Assembly: GCA_900316505.1 (NCBI GenBank)
Contig: ONDH01000006.1
Coordinates: forward strand, 124,001-188,000
Source of the DNA: an uncultured Prevotellaceae bacterium
GTDB lineage: Bacteria > Bacteroidota > Bacteroidia > Bacteroidales > Bacteroidaceae
Reading direction: 5' to 3'
DNA length: 64,000 bases
Part shown: piece by piece, positions 49,084 to 56,229 of the stretch
Layout: every line of letters begins with the position of its first letter
Position numbering within the stretch: position 1 is the first letter of the stretch
The notes under the pieces: generated by a model
What the model was told of the DNA's origin: nothing
The model's input: the letters and a program-made list of their open reading frames with translations, nothing else
The model's database searches: none
Made by a program: the position numbers and the translations under genes

Positions 49084-49164
49084 TCGCGCATGCAAGTGTT
49101 CCTCACAAACGAACGTAAGTCTTGCCCGTAAACGAACGTAAGTCTTGCCCACAAACGAGTTGCA
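49084..49164. repeat. 23-bp tandem array A
   Basis: Three 23-bp units and a partial fourth. Two of them (49107-49129 and 49130-49152) are nearly identical and contain GAACGTAAGTCTTGCCC. The first has CATGCAAGTGTTCCTC in the same phase. It ends in AAACGAGTTGCA, the same ending as array B. Confidence 0.85.
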
Positions 49165-49270
49165 TCCTTTGAAATAGTGCAAGGTTCTCCTTCAATATTT
49201 GCAAAAATGCAAGCATTTCATTGTTTTTTGAACTTATTTATATGACCTATATCTTGTTCATCAATTGCGT

Positions 49271-49436
49271 GCGCACCACGCACCACGCACCATTTCCGAT
49301 TTTTAATGGTGCGCAACAGGGCATCAAGAGAGTGTATATTAATTTTATATTATTATATATATAATAATATAAGATAACTTGGCACATATATGACGCGCAG
49401 ATAAAAATTGAAAATGGTGCGTGGTGCGTGGTGCGC
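49271..49436. repeat. 166-bp element with perfect 25-bp inverted ends
   Basis: Bases 49271-49295 are the exact reverse complement of 49412-49436; both arms are built on 7-bp GCACCAC/GTGGTGC units. The 116-base interior holds AATGGTGCGC (a further pairing option) and an AT palindrome (about 49340-49370). It is MITE- or hairpin-like, lacks a coding region, and lies between the two related 23-bp arrays. Confidence 0.85.
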
Positions 49437-49460
49437 TGGTGCGCAGCTTGTCATTTCCAC

Positions 49461-49610
49461 AAGCACATGCAAGTGTTCCTCACAAGCACATGCAAGTGTT
49501 CCTCGCAAACACATGCAAGTGTTCCTCGCAAACACAAGCAAGTGTATTCCACAAACGAACGTAAGTCTTGCCCGTAAACGAACGTAAGTGTCCCTCACAA
49601 ACGAGTTGCA
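49461..49610. repeat. 23-bp tandem array B
   Basis: Six 23-bp units start at 49461, 49484, 49507, 49530, 49553 and 49576, plus a 12-base partial unit. The first four carry CA(T/A)GCAAGTGTTCCTC-type cores and the last two the GAACGTAAGT core also seen in array A. Both arrays grade from one core to the other and end in AAACGAGTTGCA. Confidence 0.88.
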
Positions 49611-49635
49611 AAACGTAGAATATTCTCTGTTTTAT

Positions 49636-49839
49636 GCCAAAAATCGAGTAGAATATTATTGCCGCCCCATAATATCCACAACGAACCTGCCTTTTACTAG
49701 GTGGGAGGAAGTGCTCAAAGATAAAGGTTTGTGCCCTGCACTGGTTGACAGAATATCTCATAAATCATTTTTTGTCAACATAACGGGCACATCATATCGT
49801 GTTAAAGAAAAAAATATGTCAACAACAAGTAATGTATAA
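49636..49839 (+). pseudogene. Remnant of IS21-type helper ATPase (IstB)
   Basis: The frame reads YAKNRVEYYCRPIISTTNL, then PFTRWEEVLKDKGLC and PALVDRISHKSFFVNITG. This resembles the C-terminal end of IstB/DnaC-like ATPases of IS21 elements (TSNLP.xxW ... DRxxH ... G.S.R). The N-terminal ATPase part with the P-loop is missing, and upstream lies array B. So this is the tail of a lost insertion sequence. No transposase istA is present. Confidence 0.6.
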
Positions 49840-49850
49840 CAAATTTTTTA

Positions 49851-49858
49851 TACCTTTG
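49851..49858 (+). promoter_or_regulatory. -7 element upstream of the acyltransferase operon
   Basis: TACCTTTG, about 170 bases before the ATG at 50029. It may drive the four-gene operon with the hydrolase remnant in its leader. Confidence 0.5.
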
Positions 49859-49908
49859 TAGCACTCAGTCGAAGTGGTATATTTTAAATTATTATTAGGT
49901 ATACTTTT

Positions 49909-50004
49909 ACGTTATCATTTACAGGCATGGAGCACATGGCATCGTTCGACTACGGCTACAAGATTGCCGCAGTACGCGACTGGCTGTTCAGACAAAGCAA
50001 ATAG
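49909..50004 (+). pseudogene. 3' remnant of a probable alpha/beta hydrolase gene
   Basis: The frame reads TFTLSFTGMEHMASFDYGYK, then IAAVRDWLFRQSK and stop. The ending AAVRDWLFRQ resembles the C-terminus of Bacteroidota esterases and peptidases, where the catalytic His comes shortly before a WLF motif. Only about 30 residues remain and an in-frame stop precedes them. The identity is tentative; it could be a short unrelated frame. Confidence 0.4.
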
Positions 50005-50028
50005 ACCTTGGCAAATCCAAACCGACAG

Positions 50029-51324
50029 ATGAAAAGATTATATATTGAGCGTTTCTACTTGAACAGGGCTGATGACGAATACCCTATGACAGTGCGCATC
50101 ATTCTGCAGATGAGGGATGACGTGGACGGGCATCTGCTCGAAGAAGCAGTGGCAGCAGCACAGACGAGATACCCCTACCTCTGCGTAAAACTCGGTGTCG
50201 AATGCGATGCTGACGGCAGCGAACATTATGTTTACCATGACAATCCACTGCCCTGGAAAGTAACCAACAGCCGTCAGCCGGTATGTTTGTGCAGTGAAGA
50301 AGCCAACGAGCATCTGATGGCTTTCGCGTGGTGGAATGGCTGTGTGGCCCTGGATTTCTTTCATGCGCTCATCGATGGAACTGCCGCTTATCGCATTCTT
50401 CGGACATTGCTCTATGAATACTGCCGCCGACGCTACGATAGTGAATTAGACCCTGCAGGGGTATGGATGGCAGGTGACATCATCGACGAGGCTGAATGGA
50501 CTGATCCCGCCACACTACAAAGACCTGCGAGCATTCATCCGCATCAGCTGCCTGAACGTCCCCCAGTCATCAATCTGGCTACTGATGCCGTCGTACCCCT
50601 TGCTGAAAAGAAGGATGTGGTGCAGATACGTATCTCTGAGGAGCAGATGATGAAGCATGTGCGAGCATGTGGTGCCACGCCGACATCTTTCCTCTCCTTG
50701 CTTCTTGCCAGAGCCATAGCCCGTCTGCATCCTGACAGTGCGCCTGCTGTCCCCACCATTACCGTAGCTGTTGACCTGAGGAAGGCACTCGGAACAGATG
50801 CGGCACACCACTCGCAAGTAGGCGGACTGTTCCTCGCTCTGACGCAGGAGATACAGCGTGTGGACTTTGAGGCTCAGGTGTCAGCCTTCCGCAGGATGAT
50901 AGTCGAACAGACTTGTCCGGACAATCTGCAAGACTATTTCTGGCAGACCCAGGACCGTATGGAAAGGGTGGAACAGCTGCCCACGCTTCAAGCCCGCTAT
51001 CAGGCCTTTGCTCCAACAAACCAATTTAGCCAGCAGTATGGTTCGTGCATGTTCAGCTATGTAGGAAAGGCCAGTCTGGGTGCATCAGAGAGGTATGTCA
51101 AGGAAATGCGCACAGAGACTGACTCCGCCTATATGATTGTGGTGGAGGTCAGTGCCGCAGCAGGCGTTTTCAGCATCAGTTTCATGCAACGTTTTACAAC
51201 CGATGTCTATCTTGACAGCTTCCTCGACGAGTTACGTCAGCAGGGTCTGACTTGCGAGATAGCAGACCGTCACCCGCTACAGATAGCCTTCGTCAATGAT
51301 TATCGAAATACTAGGCAAAAATGA
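50029..51324 (+). CDS. Condensation-domain-like (HxxxD) acyltransferase
   Basis: A 431-residue protein of the BAHD/condensation/CAT superfamily. It has the active-site HxxxD motif (FFHALIDGTAAY, about residues 112-123). A late segment, FSYVGKASLGASERY, resembles the DFG-like latch region. The ATG at 50029 (MKRLYIERFYLNRADDEYPMT) is chosen over a TTG 21 bases upstream. It heads an operon with YjbR, DUF5131 and GNAT genes joined by 4- to 8-base overlaps. The acyl donor and acceptor are unknown; it might esterify a lipid or alcohol. Confidence 0.78.
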   Translation: MKRLYIERFYLNRADDEYPMTVRIILQMRDDVDGHLLEEAVAAAQTRYPYLCVKLGVECDADGSEHYVYHDNPLPWKVTNSRQPVCLCSEEANEHLMAFAWWNGCVALDFFHALIDGTAAYRILRTLLYEYCRRRYDSELDPAGVWMAGDIIDEAEWTDPATLQRPASIHPHQLPERPPVINLATDAVVPLAEKKDVVQIRISEEQMMKHVRACGATPTSFLSLLLARAIARLHPDSAPAVPTITVAVDLRKALGTDAAHHSQVGGLFLALTQEIQRVDFEAQVSAFRRMIVEQTCPDNLQDYFWQTQDRMERVEQLPTLQARYQAFAPTNQFSQQYGSCMFSYVGKASLGASERYVKEMRTETDSAYMIVVEVSAAAGVFSISFMQRFTTDVYLDSFLDELRQQGLTCEIADRHPLQIAFVNDYRNTRQK

Positions 51325-51668
51325 ACATAGAAGACTATCGTGAGTATTGCCTGTCATTAGGCACGGATATTGAAGAGAAACTGCCTTTCACAGCTTTTCA
51401 CTATGCCAGTGGCGTGTTGGTGTTCTACGTTCATGGCCATATGTTTTCATTCTTTGATTGTGATAATTACAGCGTGATTACGCTAAAATGTCAGCCAGAG
51501 CGCATTGAGGAATTGAAGGCAAGACATGATTGCATAGGCAAGCCGTACAATGAATCACCCAAATACTGGATTGGCATTAATGCAAACACTGCCCCTGATG
51601 AACTCCTACAGGAACTGACTCGAAACTCATACGAGATAGTAAAAGCCAAATACAAGAAGCATGGGTGA
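51321..51668 (+). CDS. MmcQ/YjbR-family protein
   Basis: A 115-residue YjbR-like protein with the family pattern (YCLSLGTDIEEKLPF, FFDCDNYSVITLKCQPERIEELKARHDCIGKPYNESPKYWIGINAN). It has a double-wing fold often described as DNA-binding-like. It starts with ATGA overlap on the acyltransferase stop and overlaps the next gene by 8 bases. Function unknown. Confidence 0.88.
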   Translation: MNIEDYREYCLSLGTDIEEKLPFTAFHYASGVLVFYVHGHMFSFFDCDNYSVITLKCQPERIEELKARHDCIGKPYNESPKYWIGINANTAPDELLQELTRNSYEIVKAKYKKHG

Positions 51669-52380
51669 AATGTGGAATCTATGGCACGGCTGCCATAAGA
51701 AGAGCGAGGGCTGTCTGCACTGCTATGTGTATCGGCGCGATGCGGAGTTTGAGAAAGACTCCAATGTCGTGACGAAGACTGCCAGCTTCAATCTCCCCAT
51801 ACGTCGAGACCGACAGGGGAACTGGAAGGTTCCATCCGGCTCGCTCGTGTGGACGTGCTTTACTTCGGATTTCTTCATTGAGGAAGCTGATGAATGGCGC
51901 GAAGACGCATGGCTGATGATTCAGCGACGGAGTGACCTGCATTTCTTCATGATTACCAAAAGACCAGAGCGTATCGCCCAATGTCTGCCCGATGACTGGG
52001 GCGATGGGTATGAAAACGTCACCATCTGCTGTACGATGGAGAATCAGCGGAGAGTAGATGAACGTTTGCCACTTTACCGTGAACTTCCCATACGCCATAA
52101 GTCCATCATCTGTGAACCATTGCTGGAGGCCATTGATTTCCACGACGGACTTGGCTCCTGGTGTGAGCAAGTGACAGTTGGTGGCGAGTCAGGACGTGAT
52201 GCCCGTGTCTGTGATTATGACTGGGTGCTAAAAATCCGTGAGCAATGCATCAAGTCAAATGTCCCGTTCCACTTCAAGCAGACTGGAGCACATTTCCGCA
52301 AGGAAGGCAGATTGTATAATATACCAAGAAACCAGCAGATGGCACAAGCCCATCGCGCAGGAATAGACATCAAACAATGA
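51661..52380 (+). CDS. DUF5131 (phage Gp37/Gp68-like) protein
   Basis: A 239-residue DUF5131 protein. The N-terminal MWNLWHGCHKKSEGCLHCYVY has a C-x6-C-x2-C cluster that could bind an iron-sulfur cluster as in radical SAM-like proteins. WTCFTSDFFIEEADEWRED and ITKRPERIAQCLPDDWGDGYENV follow, and GGESGRDARVCDYDWVLKIREQC near the end is typical. It is often found in phages and mobile regions. Overlaps at both ends indicate translational coupling. Confidence 0.85.
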   Translation: MGEMWNLWHGCHKKSEGCLHCYVYRRDAEFEKDSNVVTKTASFNLPIRRDRQGNWKVPSGSLVWTCFTSDFFIEEADEWREDAWLMIQRRSDLHFFMITKRPERIAQCLPDDWGDGYENVTICCTMENQRRVDERLPLYRELPIRHKSIICEPLLEAIDFHDGLGSWCEQVTVGGESGRDARVCDYDWVLKIREQCIKSNVPFHFKQTGAHFRKEGRLYNIPRNQQMAQAHRAGIDIKQ

Positions 52381-52910
52381 ATACCAAACAGATAACAGCA
52401 GCCAATGCTGACGAAAAGATAAAACATCTGTATGAAACGGCATTCCCTGAAGACGAACAAATCCCATGGAAGGACTTGATGCGCCTGGTTGAGGAAATGC
52501 CGTTGGATTTCACTGCATATTACGATGGCGAAGACTTCATAGGCTTCACCATCGTCTATCCACGTAAGTCTATCAACTGGTTCTGGTACTTTGCCGTGTG
52601 CGAAAAACTACGGGGCAAAGGCTATGGTCAGAAGATACTGACTCAGATGATAGAACACTATAAGGGGCAATCCTTTGTCCTGGACATGGAAAGCCCGACG
52701 CAGGTCAGTGAGAATATTGACCAACGCAAACGCCGTCAGAATTTCTATCTTCGCAACGGCTTTAGGGACGCAAATGTCTATCGTACCTACAATGACATCA
52801 CTATGACAATAATGATGAGGGGTGAAGGTACGTTCACCATGAAGGATTGGGATGACATCATCCACGAACTGCAACAGTTCTGGTGGCCTGACGACATCGA
52901 AGAAGAGTAG
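52377..52910 (+). CDS. GNAT-family N-acetyltransferase
   Basis: A 177-residue GNAT protein. The acetyl-CoA-binding motif is in VCEKLRGKGYGQKILTQMIEHY (R/Q-x-x-G-x-G/A-like), preceded by the beta strand NWFWYFAVC. The ending has an extra acidic helix (HELQQFWWPDDIEEE). Substrate unknown. It is last in the four-gene operon and overlaps DUF5131 by 4 bases. Confidence 0.85.
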   Translation: MNTKQITAANADEKIKHLYETAFPEDEQIPWKDLMRLVEEMPLDFTAYYDGEDFIGFTIVYPRKSINWFWYFAVCEKLRGKGYGQKILTQMIEHYKGQSFVLDMESPTQVSENIDQRKRRQNFYLRNGFRDANVYRTYNDITMTIMMRGEGTFTMKDWDDIIHELQQFWWPDDIEEE

Positions 52911-52935
52911 TGTGGCTATTACCGAACAAAACTCT

Positions 52936-53067
52936 GCCAAATGACCAAACAAAAGAAAGCCAAATAACCAAAAATAATTAAGCCAAATAACCAAGTAAAA
53001 TTAGGTCAAACAACCAAGTAAAATTAAGCCAAACAACCAAGTAAAATTAAGCCAAACAACCAAATTG
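52936..53067. repeat. 23-bp tandem array C upstream of a promoter
   Basis: Units start at 52936, 52959, 52982, 53005, 53028 and 53051 (the last partial, 17 bases). The core is GCCAAA(T/C)AACCAAGTAAAAT. The sequence differs from arrays A and B but the period is the same. It ends 36 bases before the -7 element at 53103. Confidence 0.88.
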
Positions 53068-53102
53068 TACATAAAATATTCTTTTGTTTCAAGAATAATT
53101 GC

Positions 53103-53110
53103 TACCTTTG
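53103..53110 (+). promoter_or_regulatory. -7 element for the AAA/DUF4143 gene
   Basis: TACCTTTG, 26 bases before the ATG at 53137. A TTTG lies 16 bases upstream, closer than the usual spacing. Confidence 0.7.
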
Positions 53111-53136
53111 CACCGTAAATATAATATGTTATTATT

Positions 53137-54426
53137 ATGGCTGAGAGTACATTCAATTATCGAAAACGAATCGCAGACATTCTTTTAGAAGAGAAATTAG
53201 AAGCAATGGGTGCTGTCCTTATTGAAGGACCTAAGGCTTGTGGTAAAACGACTACCGCAGAACAGCAAGCTAAGAGCATTCTGTATATGGATGATCCAGC
53301 TAACATACAGCAAAATCTTCAATTGGCGGAAACTAACATCAAACGACTGCTTCAGGGTGATACACCAAGGCTTATTGATGAATGGCAGATAGCTCCTCAA
53401 ATATGGGATGCGGTGCGTTTTGAAGCAGACCACAGAAAGGATGATGGTTTGTTTATGCTTACAGGCTCTGCTGTTCCTGCAGATAAATCAAAGATTCGCC
53501 ATACTGGTGCAGGGCGTTTCGCATGGCTCACCATGCGGCCTATGACGTTGTGGGAATCTGGAGAATCTTCGGGAGACGTGAGCATCAAAGCTCTTTTTGC
53601 TGAGCCGGAAAAGGTTGATGGAGAGAATGCGTTGAAGATGGAAGACATCGCTTATGCTATTTGTCGAGGTGGCTGGCCTAAATCTCTAACCAAGAAAAGT
53701 CAGAAGGCTGCACTTCGTCAGGTTACAGAATATTTTGAAGCCATAACACGCTCTGACATTTCAAGAGTTGACGGAATTGAAAGAGACGAGTTCCGTGCAA
53801 AGAGACTTATGCGCTCATATGCACGATTACAAGGAGCAATGGCCAGCATACCCACTATCATCGAGGACATGAAAACGAATGAGCCGGAAGGCATGAGCGA
53901 CGAAACGGTCTCGTCATATATCAAGGCTTTGAAAAAGATATTCATAATAGAGGACATGCCTGCCTGGAATCCCAATCTGCGTTCAAAAACCTCCATACGG
54001 ACCAGTGACACACGTTATTTTGTTGACCCATCTTTGGCTATTGCAGCCTTAGGTATAGGACCAAATGACTTGCTGAACGATCTGAATACTTTGGGATTGT
54101 TTTTTGAAACCCTTTGTGTACGAGACCTTCGTGTGTATGCAGAAGCTAATGACGGAGATGTATTCCACTATCGCGACAAGAGTGGTCTGGAATGTGACAC
54201 CGTTGTGCATCTGAGAAATGGAAACTATGGTCTCATTGAGATAAAATTGGGTGGTGATACACTTATTGCGGAAGGGGCTGCAAATCTAAACACTTTAGCA
54301 GAGAAGATAGACACGACAAAAATGAAGAAACCATCTTTTAAGATGGTATTAACTGCAGTCGGGCGATATGCGTATATGCGAACCGATGGTGTAATGGTTG
54401 TTCCTATCGGCTGCTTGAAGGACTAA
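53137..54426 (+). CDS. AAA ATPase with DUF4143 domain
   Basis: A 429-residue protein of the AAA_14/DUF4143 family. Walker A is GPKACGKTT (about 31-39). LIDEWQ (about 77-82) is Walker B-like, and LTGSAVPADKSKIRHTGAGRFAWLTMRPMTLWESG is typical of the family. The DUF4143 part includes RYFVDPSLAIAALG and LGLFFETLCVRDLRVYAEANDGDVFHYRDKSGLECDTVVH, with restriction-endonuclease-like D/E...E.K residues (LIEIKLG). Function is poorly known; it is common in accessory regions. Low-GC and with its own promoter. Confidence 0.88.
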   Translation: MAESTFNYRKRIADILLEEKLEAMGAVLIEGPKACGKTTTAEQQAKSILYMDDPANIQQNLQLAETNIKRLLQGDTPRLIDEWQIAPQIWDAVRFEADHRKDDGLFMLTGSAVPADKSKIRHTGAGRFAWLTMRPMTLWESGESSGDVSIKALFAEPEKVDGENALKMEDIAYAICRGGWPKSLTKKSQKAALRQVTEYFEAITRSDISRVDGIERDEFRAKRLMRSYARLQGAMASIPTIIEDMKTNEPEGMSDETVSSYIKALKKIFIIEDMPAWNPNLRSKTSIRTSDTRYFVDPSLAIAALGIGPNDLLNDLNTLGLFFETLCVRDLRVYAEANDGDVFHYRDKSGLECDTVVHLRNGNYGLIEIKLGGDTLIAEGAANLNTLAEKIDTTKMKKPSFKMVLTAVGRYAYMRTDGVMVVPIGCLKD

Positions 54427-54503
54427 CGATATTTTGCAAAAGTTTCGGCGTAAAAAAGAGTATAATTTTCATACTCTACCCAAGTATGATAGTTAAAGAT
54501 ACT

Positions 54504-54511
54504 CAAAGGTA
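54504..54511 (-). promoter_or_regulatory. Leftward -7 element
   Basis: TACCTTTG on the minus strand, back to back with the rightward element at 54556. It would transcribe antisense into the AAA/DUF4143 gene. A 7-bp hairpin AGAGTAT/ATACTCT lies just beyond, near 54457-54477. Confidence 0.45.
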
Positions 54512-54555
54512 CTCATTTTTATGCGGACAGATAGGAATAATTGAAAAAAATAGAG

Positions 54556-54563
54556 TACCTTTG
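54556..54563 (+). promoter_or_regulatory. -7 element of a non-coding unit
   Basis: TACCTTTG opening a stretch of about 400 bases with strong secondary structure and no convincing gene. The next -7 element, for the HTH gene, is at 55109. Confidence 0.65.
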
Positions 54564-54569
54564 CAGTGC

Positions 54570-54955
54570 TTTAGCATTTTGAGCGGGCCATGCGCTCGGC
54601 GACATAAGGAGACGCTTGCTTAGGCAAGAACGAAATGTTGCTCTTCTTGTTTATAACAGGAAATGACAGAGCAGCGAGAACAGAATGATGCTTGCATCAA
54701 TTATGTCGAGTCGTGAGGGAATAAGACGAAGTCAAAGTGAGTCTGCTCACCAGAACGTGAACTGGTATAAATTCATTCCGATGGATCAATGTGCGGAGGG
54801 AGTATTAGTCGGAAGATACTTCATTCAACTCCACATAAGAGGCAAAGTTATAACACAATATACCACTTGCGAGAAAAAGGATGCCCCAACCAGCCGTTTT
54901 TGTCTCCGTATTTCAAAATTGGTTCTAATGAGAAGGGCAATTAGAACCAACATTT
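54570..54955 (+). ncRNA. Candidate structured RNA upstream of the defence operon
   Basis: After the promoter at 54556 come short stable hairpins: GAGCG/CGCTC, CTTGC/GCAAG, and CTTGTT/AACAGG within a longer GCTCT/AGAGC stem. An AGCATTT/AAATG-TGCT closing helix is also possible. The stretch ends with a perfect 11-bp stem (54919-54929 with 54940-54950). A 90-codon open frame (54685-54957) overlaps it but does not look like a protein. It may be a regulatory or system-associated RNA. Confidence 0.4.
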
Positions 54956-55108
54956 GAGAAAGTAACACAATGTAATACTCTTGTGTTTTTGTTATACAAA
55001 GGGCTTTAAATTGACGGTGGAAATTCAAAAAAGTGAGAAAAATTGCAATTAAGTGAAGTTTATTGTTAATTGTATTGGATTCCCACATCGTATTTCAAGA
55101 AAAATAAG

Positions 55109-55116
55109 TACCTTTG
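55109..55116 (+). promoter_or_regulatory. -7 element of the Ssp-like defence operon
   Basis: TACCTTTG, 25 bases before the HTH start at 55142. No other promoter is apparent in the following seven genes, which are spaced by at most 15 bases or overlap. Confidence 0.7.
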
Positions 55117-55141
55117 TGACCACAATAATAAAATATGTATC

Positions 55142-55357
55142 ATGGATAAAGACATCAACCGCATTAAAGTAGTTCTTGCGGAGAAAAAGAAGACTAACAA
55201 ATGGTTGGCAGAACAACTTGGATGTGCCCCCACTACAGTATCAAAGTGGTGTACCAACGCTTGCCAGCCTCCGATGGAGACATATATTAAGATAGCGAAG
55301 CTGCTGGAGGTGGAATTAGCAGAATTAGTGAATAGCAAATTTGCTGCTACAAATTGA
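55142..55357 (+). CDS. Small XRE-type HTH regulator of the defence operon
   Basis: A 71-residue Cro/CI-type DNA-binding protein made of a single HTH domain (RIKVVLAEKKKTNKWLAEQLGCAPTTVSKWCTNACQPPMETYIKIAKLLEVELAELV). The ATG at 55142 follows the promoter; upstream in-frame codons would precede the -7 element. It is the first gene of the operon and probably represses it. The gap to the DUF4007 gene is 8 bases. Confidence 0.9.
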   Translation: MDKDINRIKVVLAEKKKTNKWLAEQLGCAPTTVSKWCTNACQPPMETYIKIAKLLEVELAELVNSKFAATN

Positions 55358-55365
55358 TAAATAAC

Positions 55366-56229
55366 ATGGAGCAAAGATATACATTTTCCGGACATGAATC
55401 ATTCCCTTGCAAGACGCTATGGTTGAAGAAGGGGTATGACTTCGTTGTTCAGGGGAAGAACTTTAATAACCCTGACGCCGTTATCGATTTAGGTGTCGGA
55501 AAAAACATGGTGGCATCTATACGATACTGGCTCCGAGTCTTTGGCATTTGTGAAGGTGACAAGCCTACATCATTGGGCGATTATCTTTTCAGTGATGCTA
55601 ACGGCAAAGATAAATACATAGAAGACATGGCAACCCTTTGGCTTTTGCATTTAAATCTTATATTCAATCGACATGCTTCGCTCTATCACATGATTTTCTG
55701 CGGCTATCAAAAAGGACATGCACAGTTTGACCGTGAACAGATTGCGACTTATGTAAAATTGGATATGATAGAAGCCGACAAACAGAGCGCATTCAATGAA
55801 AATACCGTTAAAAAAGACGTCTCAGTGCTTGTGCAGAACTACTCGCTGCCTCGGAAACCGCAATCAAATGAAGATTTTTCTTCGATGCTGATAGACCTTG
55901 ATCTGATTAGGCAGAATTTAGAGGGGAAGGGCTATTACTTCAACATTGAAGGCAAACGAAAGGTCACGAAAGAAATATTCATGTATGCTCTTTTGAAGTT
56001 GAAAGAGCGTGAAGGTGATAACACACTATCTTACGATACCGTTCAGGATGAGATAGGTCTTGCGTTCTGTATGCAGGATTATGAGACAATAGAAATGCTG
56101 AAGCTTTTGGCTAAGGATTATTCTAAATACGTGTCGTACAATGACAATTCTGGCATACGCATCGTGCAATTTACAAAGGAATTGAGTAAGGAACAGGTGT
56201 TAAACGATTATTACAATGCGCACATATAG
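55366..56229 (+). CDS. sspB: DUF4007 protein, SspB-like nickase of phosphorothioation
   Basis: A 287-residue DUF4007 protein. The N-terminus RYTFSGHESFPCKTLWLKKGYD and the segment VIDLGVGKNMVASIRYWLRVFGIC are family signatures. In the SspABCD system the DUF4007 protein SspB nicks DNA so that sulfur can be inserted on one strand (this sspB is unrelated to stringent starvation protein B). The ATG at 55366 is preferred to an upstream TTG. The 3' end overlaps the next ATPase gene by 14 bases, so the two are translationally coupled. Role inferred from family and context. Confidence 0.8.
   Translation: MEQRYTFSGHESFPCKTLWLKKGYDFVVQGKNFNNPDAVIDLGVGKNMVASIRYWLRVFGICEGDKPTSLGDYLFSDANGKDKYIEDMATLWLLHLNLIFNRHASLYHMIFCGYQKGHAQFDREQIATYVKLDMIEADKQSAFNENTVKKDVSVLVQNYSLPRKPQSNEDFSSMLIDLDLIRQNLEGKGYYFNIEGKRKVTKEIFMYALLKLKEREGDNTLSYDTVQDEIGLAFCMQDYETIEMLKLLAKDYSKYVSYNDNSGIRIVQFTKELSKEQVLNDYYNAHI

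Larger units (their letters stand above)
48656..49635. other. Repeat-rich gene-free region
   Basis: This 980-base stretch contains two leftward promoters, a small hairpin (48732-48750), two 23-bp tandem arrays (49084-49164 and 49461-49610) and a 166-bp inverted-repeat element between them (49271-49436). The 23-bp period is not a multiple of three, so the arrays are not coding. Confidence 0.75.
54427..55141. other. Intergenic region before the Ssp-like operon
   Basis: This 715-base gap holds divergent promoters (54504 and 54556), the structured non-coding stretch (about 54570-54955), an AT-rich tract and the operon promoter at 55109. No supported protein-coding gene. Confidence 0.65.

Noticed and set aside
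49084-49610. CRISPR array interpretation of the 23-bp repeats
   Set aside because: Units are directly adjacent with no unique spacers and no cas genes are nearby, so they are plain tandem repeats.
53137-54426. AAA/DUF4143 gene as a member of the Ssp-like operon
   Set aside because: It has its own promoter and is separated from the HTH gene by 715 bases with other promoters, so co-transcription is not supported.
54685-54957. A 90-codon open frame in the region before the defence operon
   Set aside because: It has no promoter of its own, low-complexity start codons and no recognisable motif, and it overlaps the hairpin-rich stretch. Treated as non-coding.
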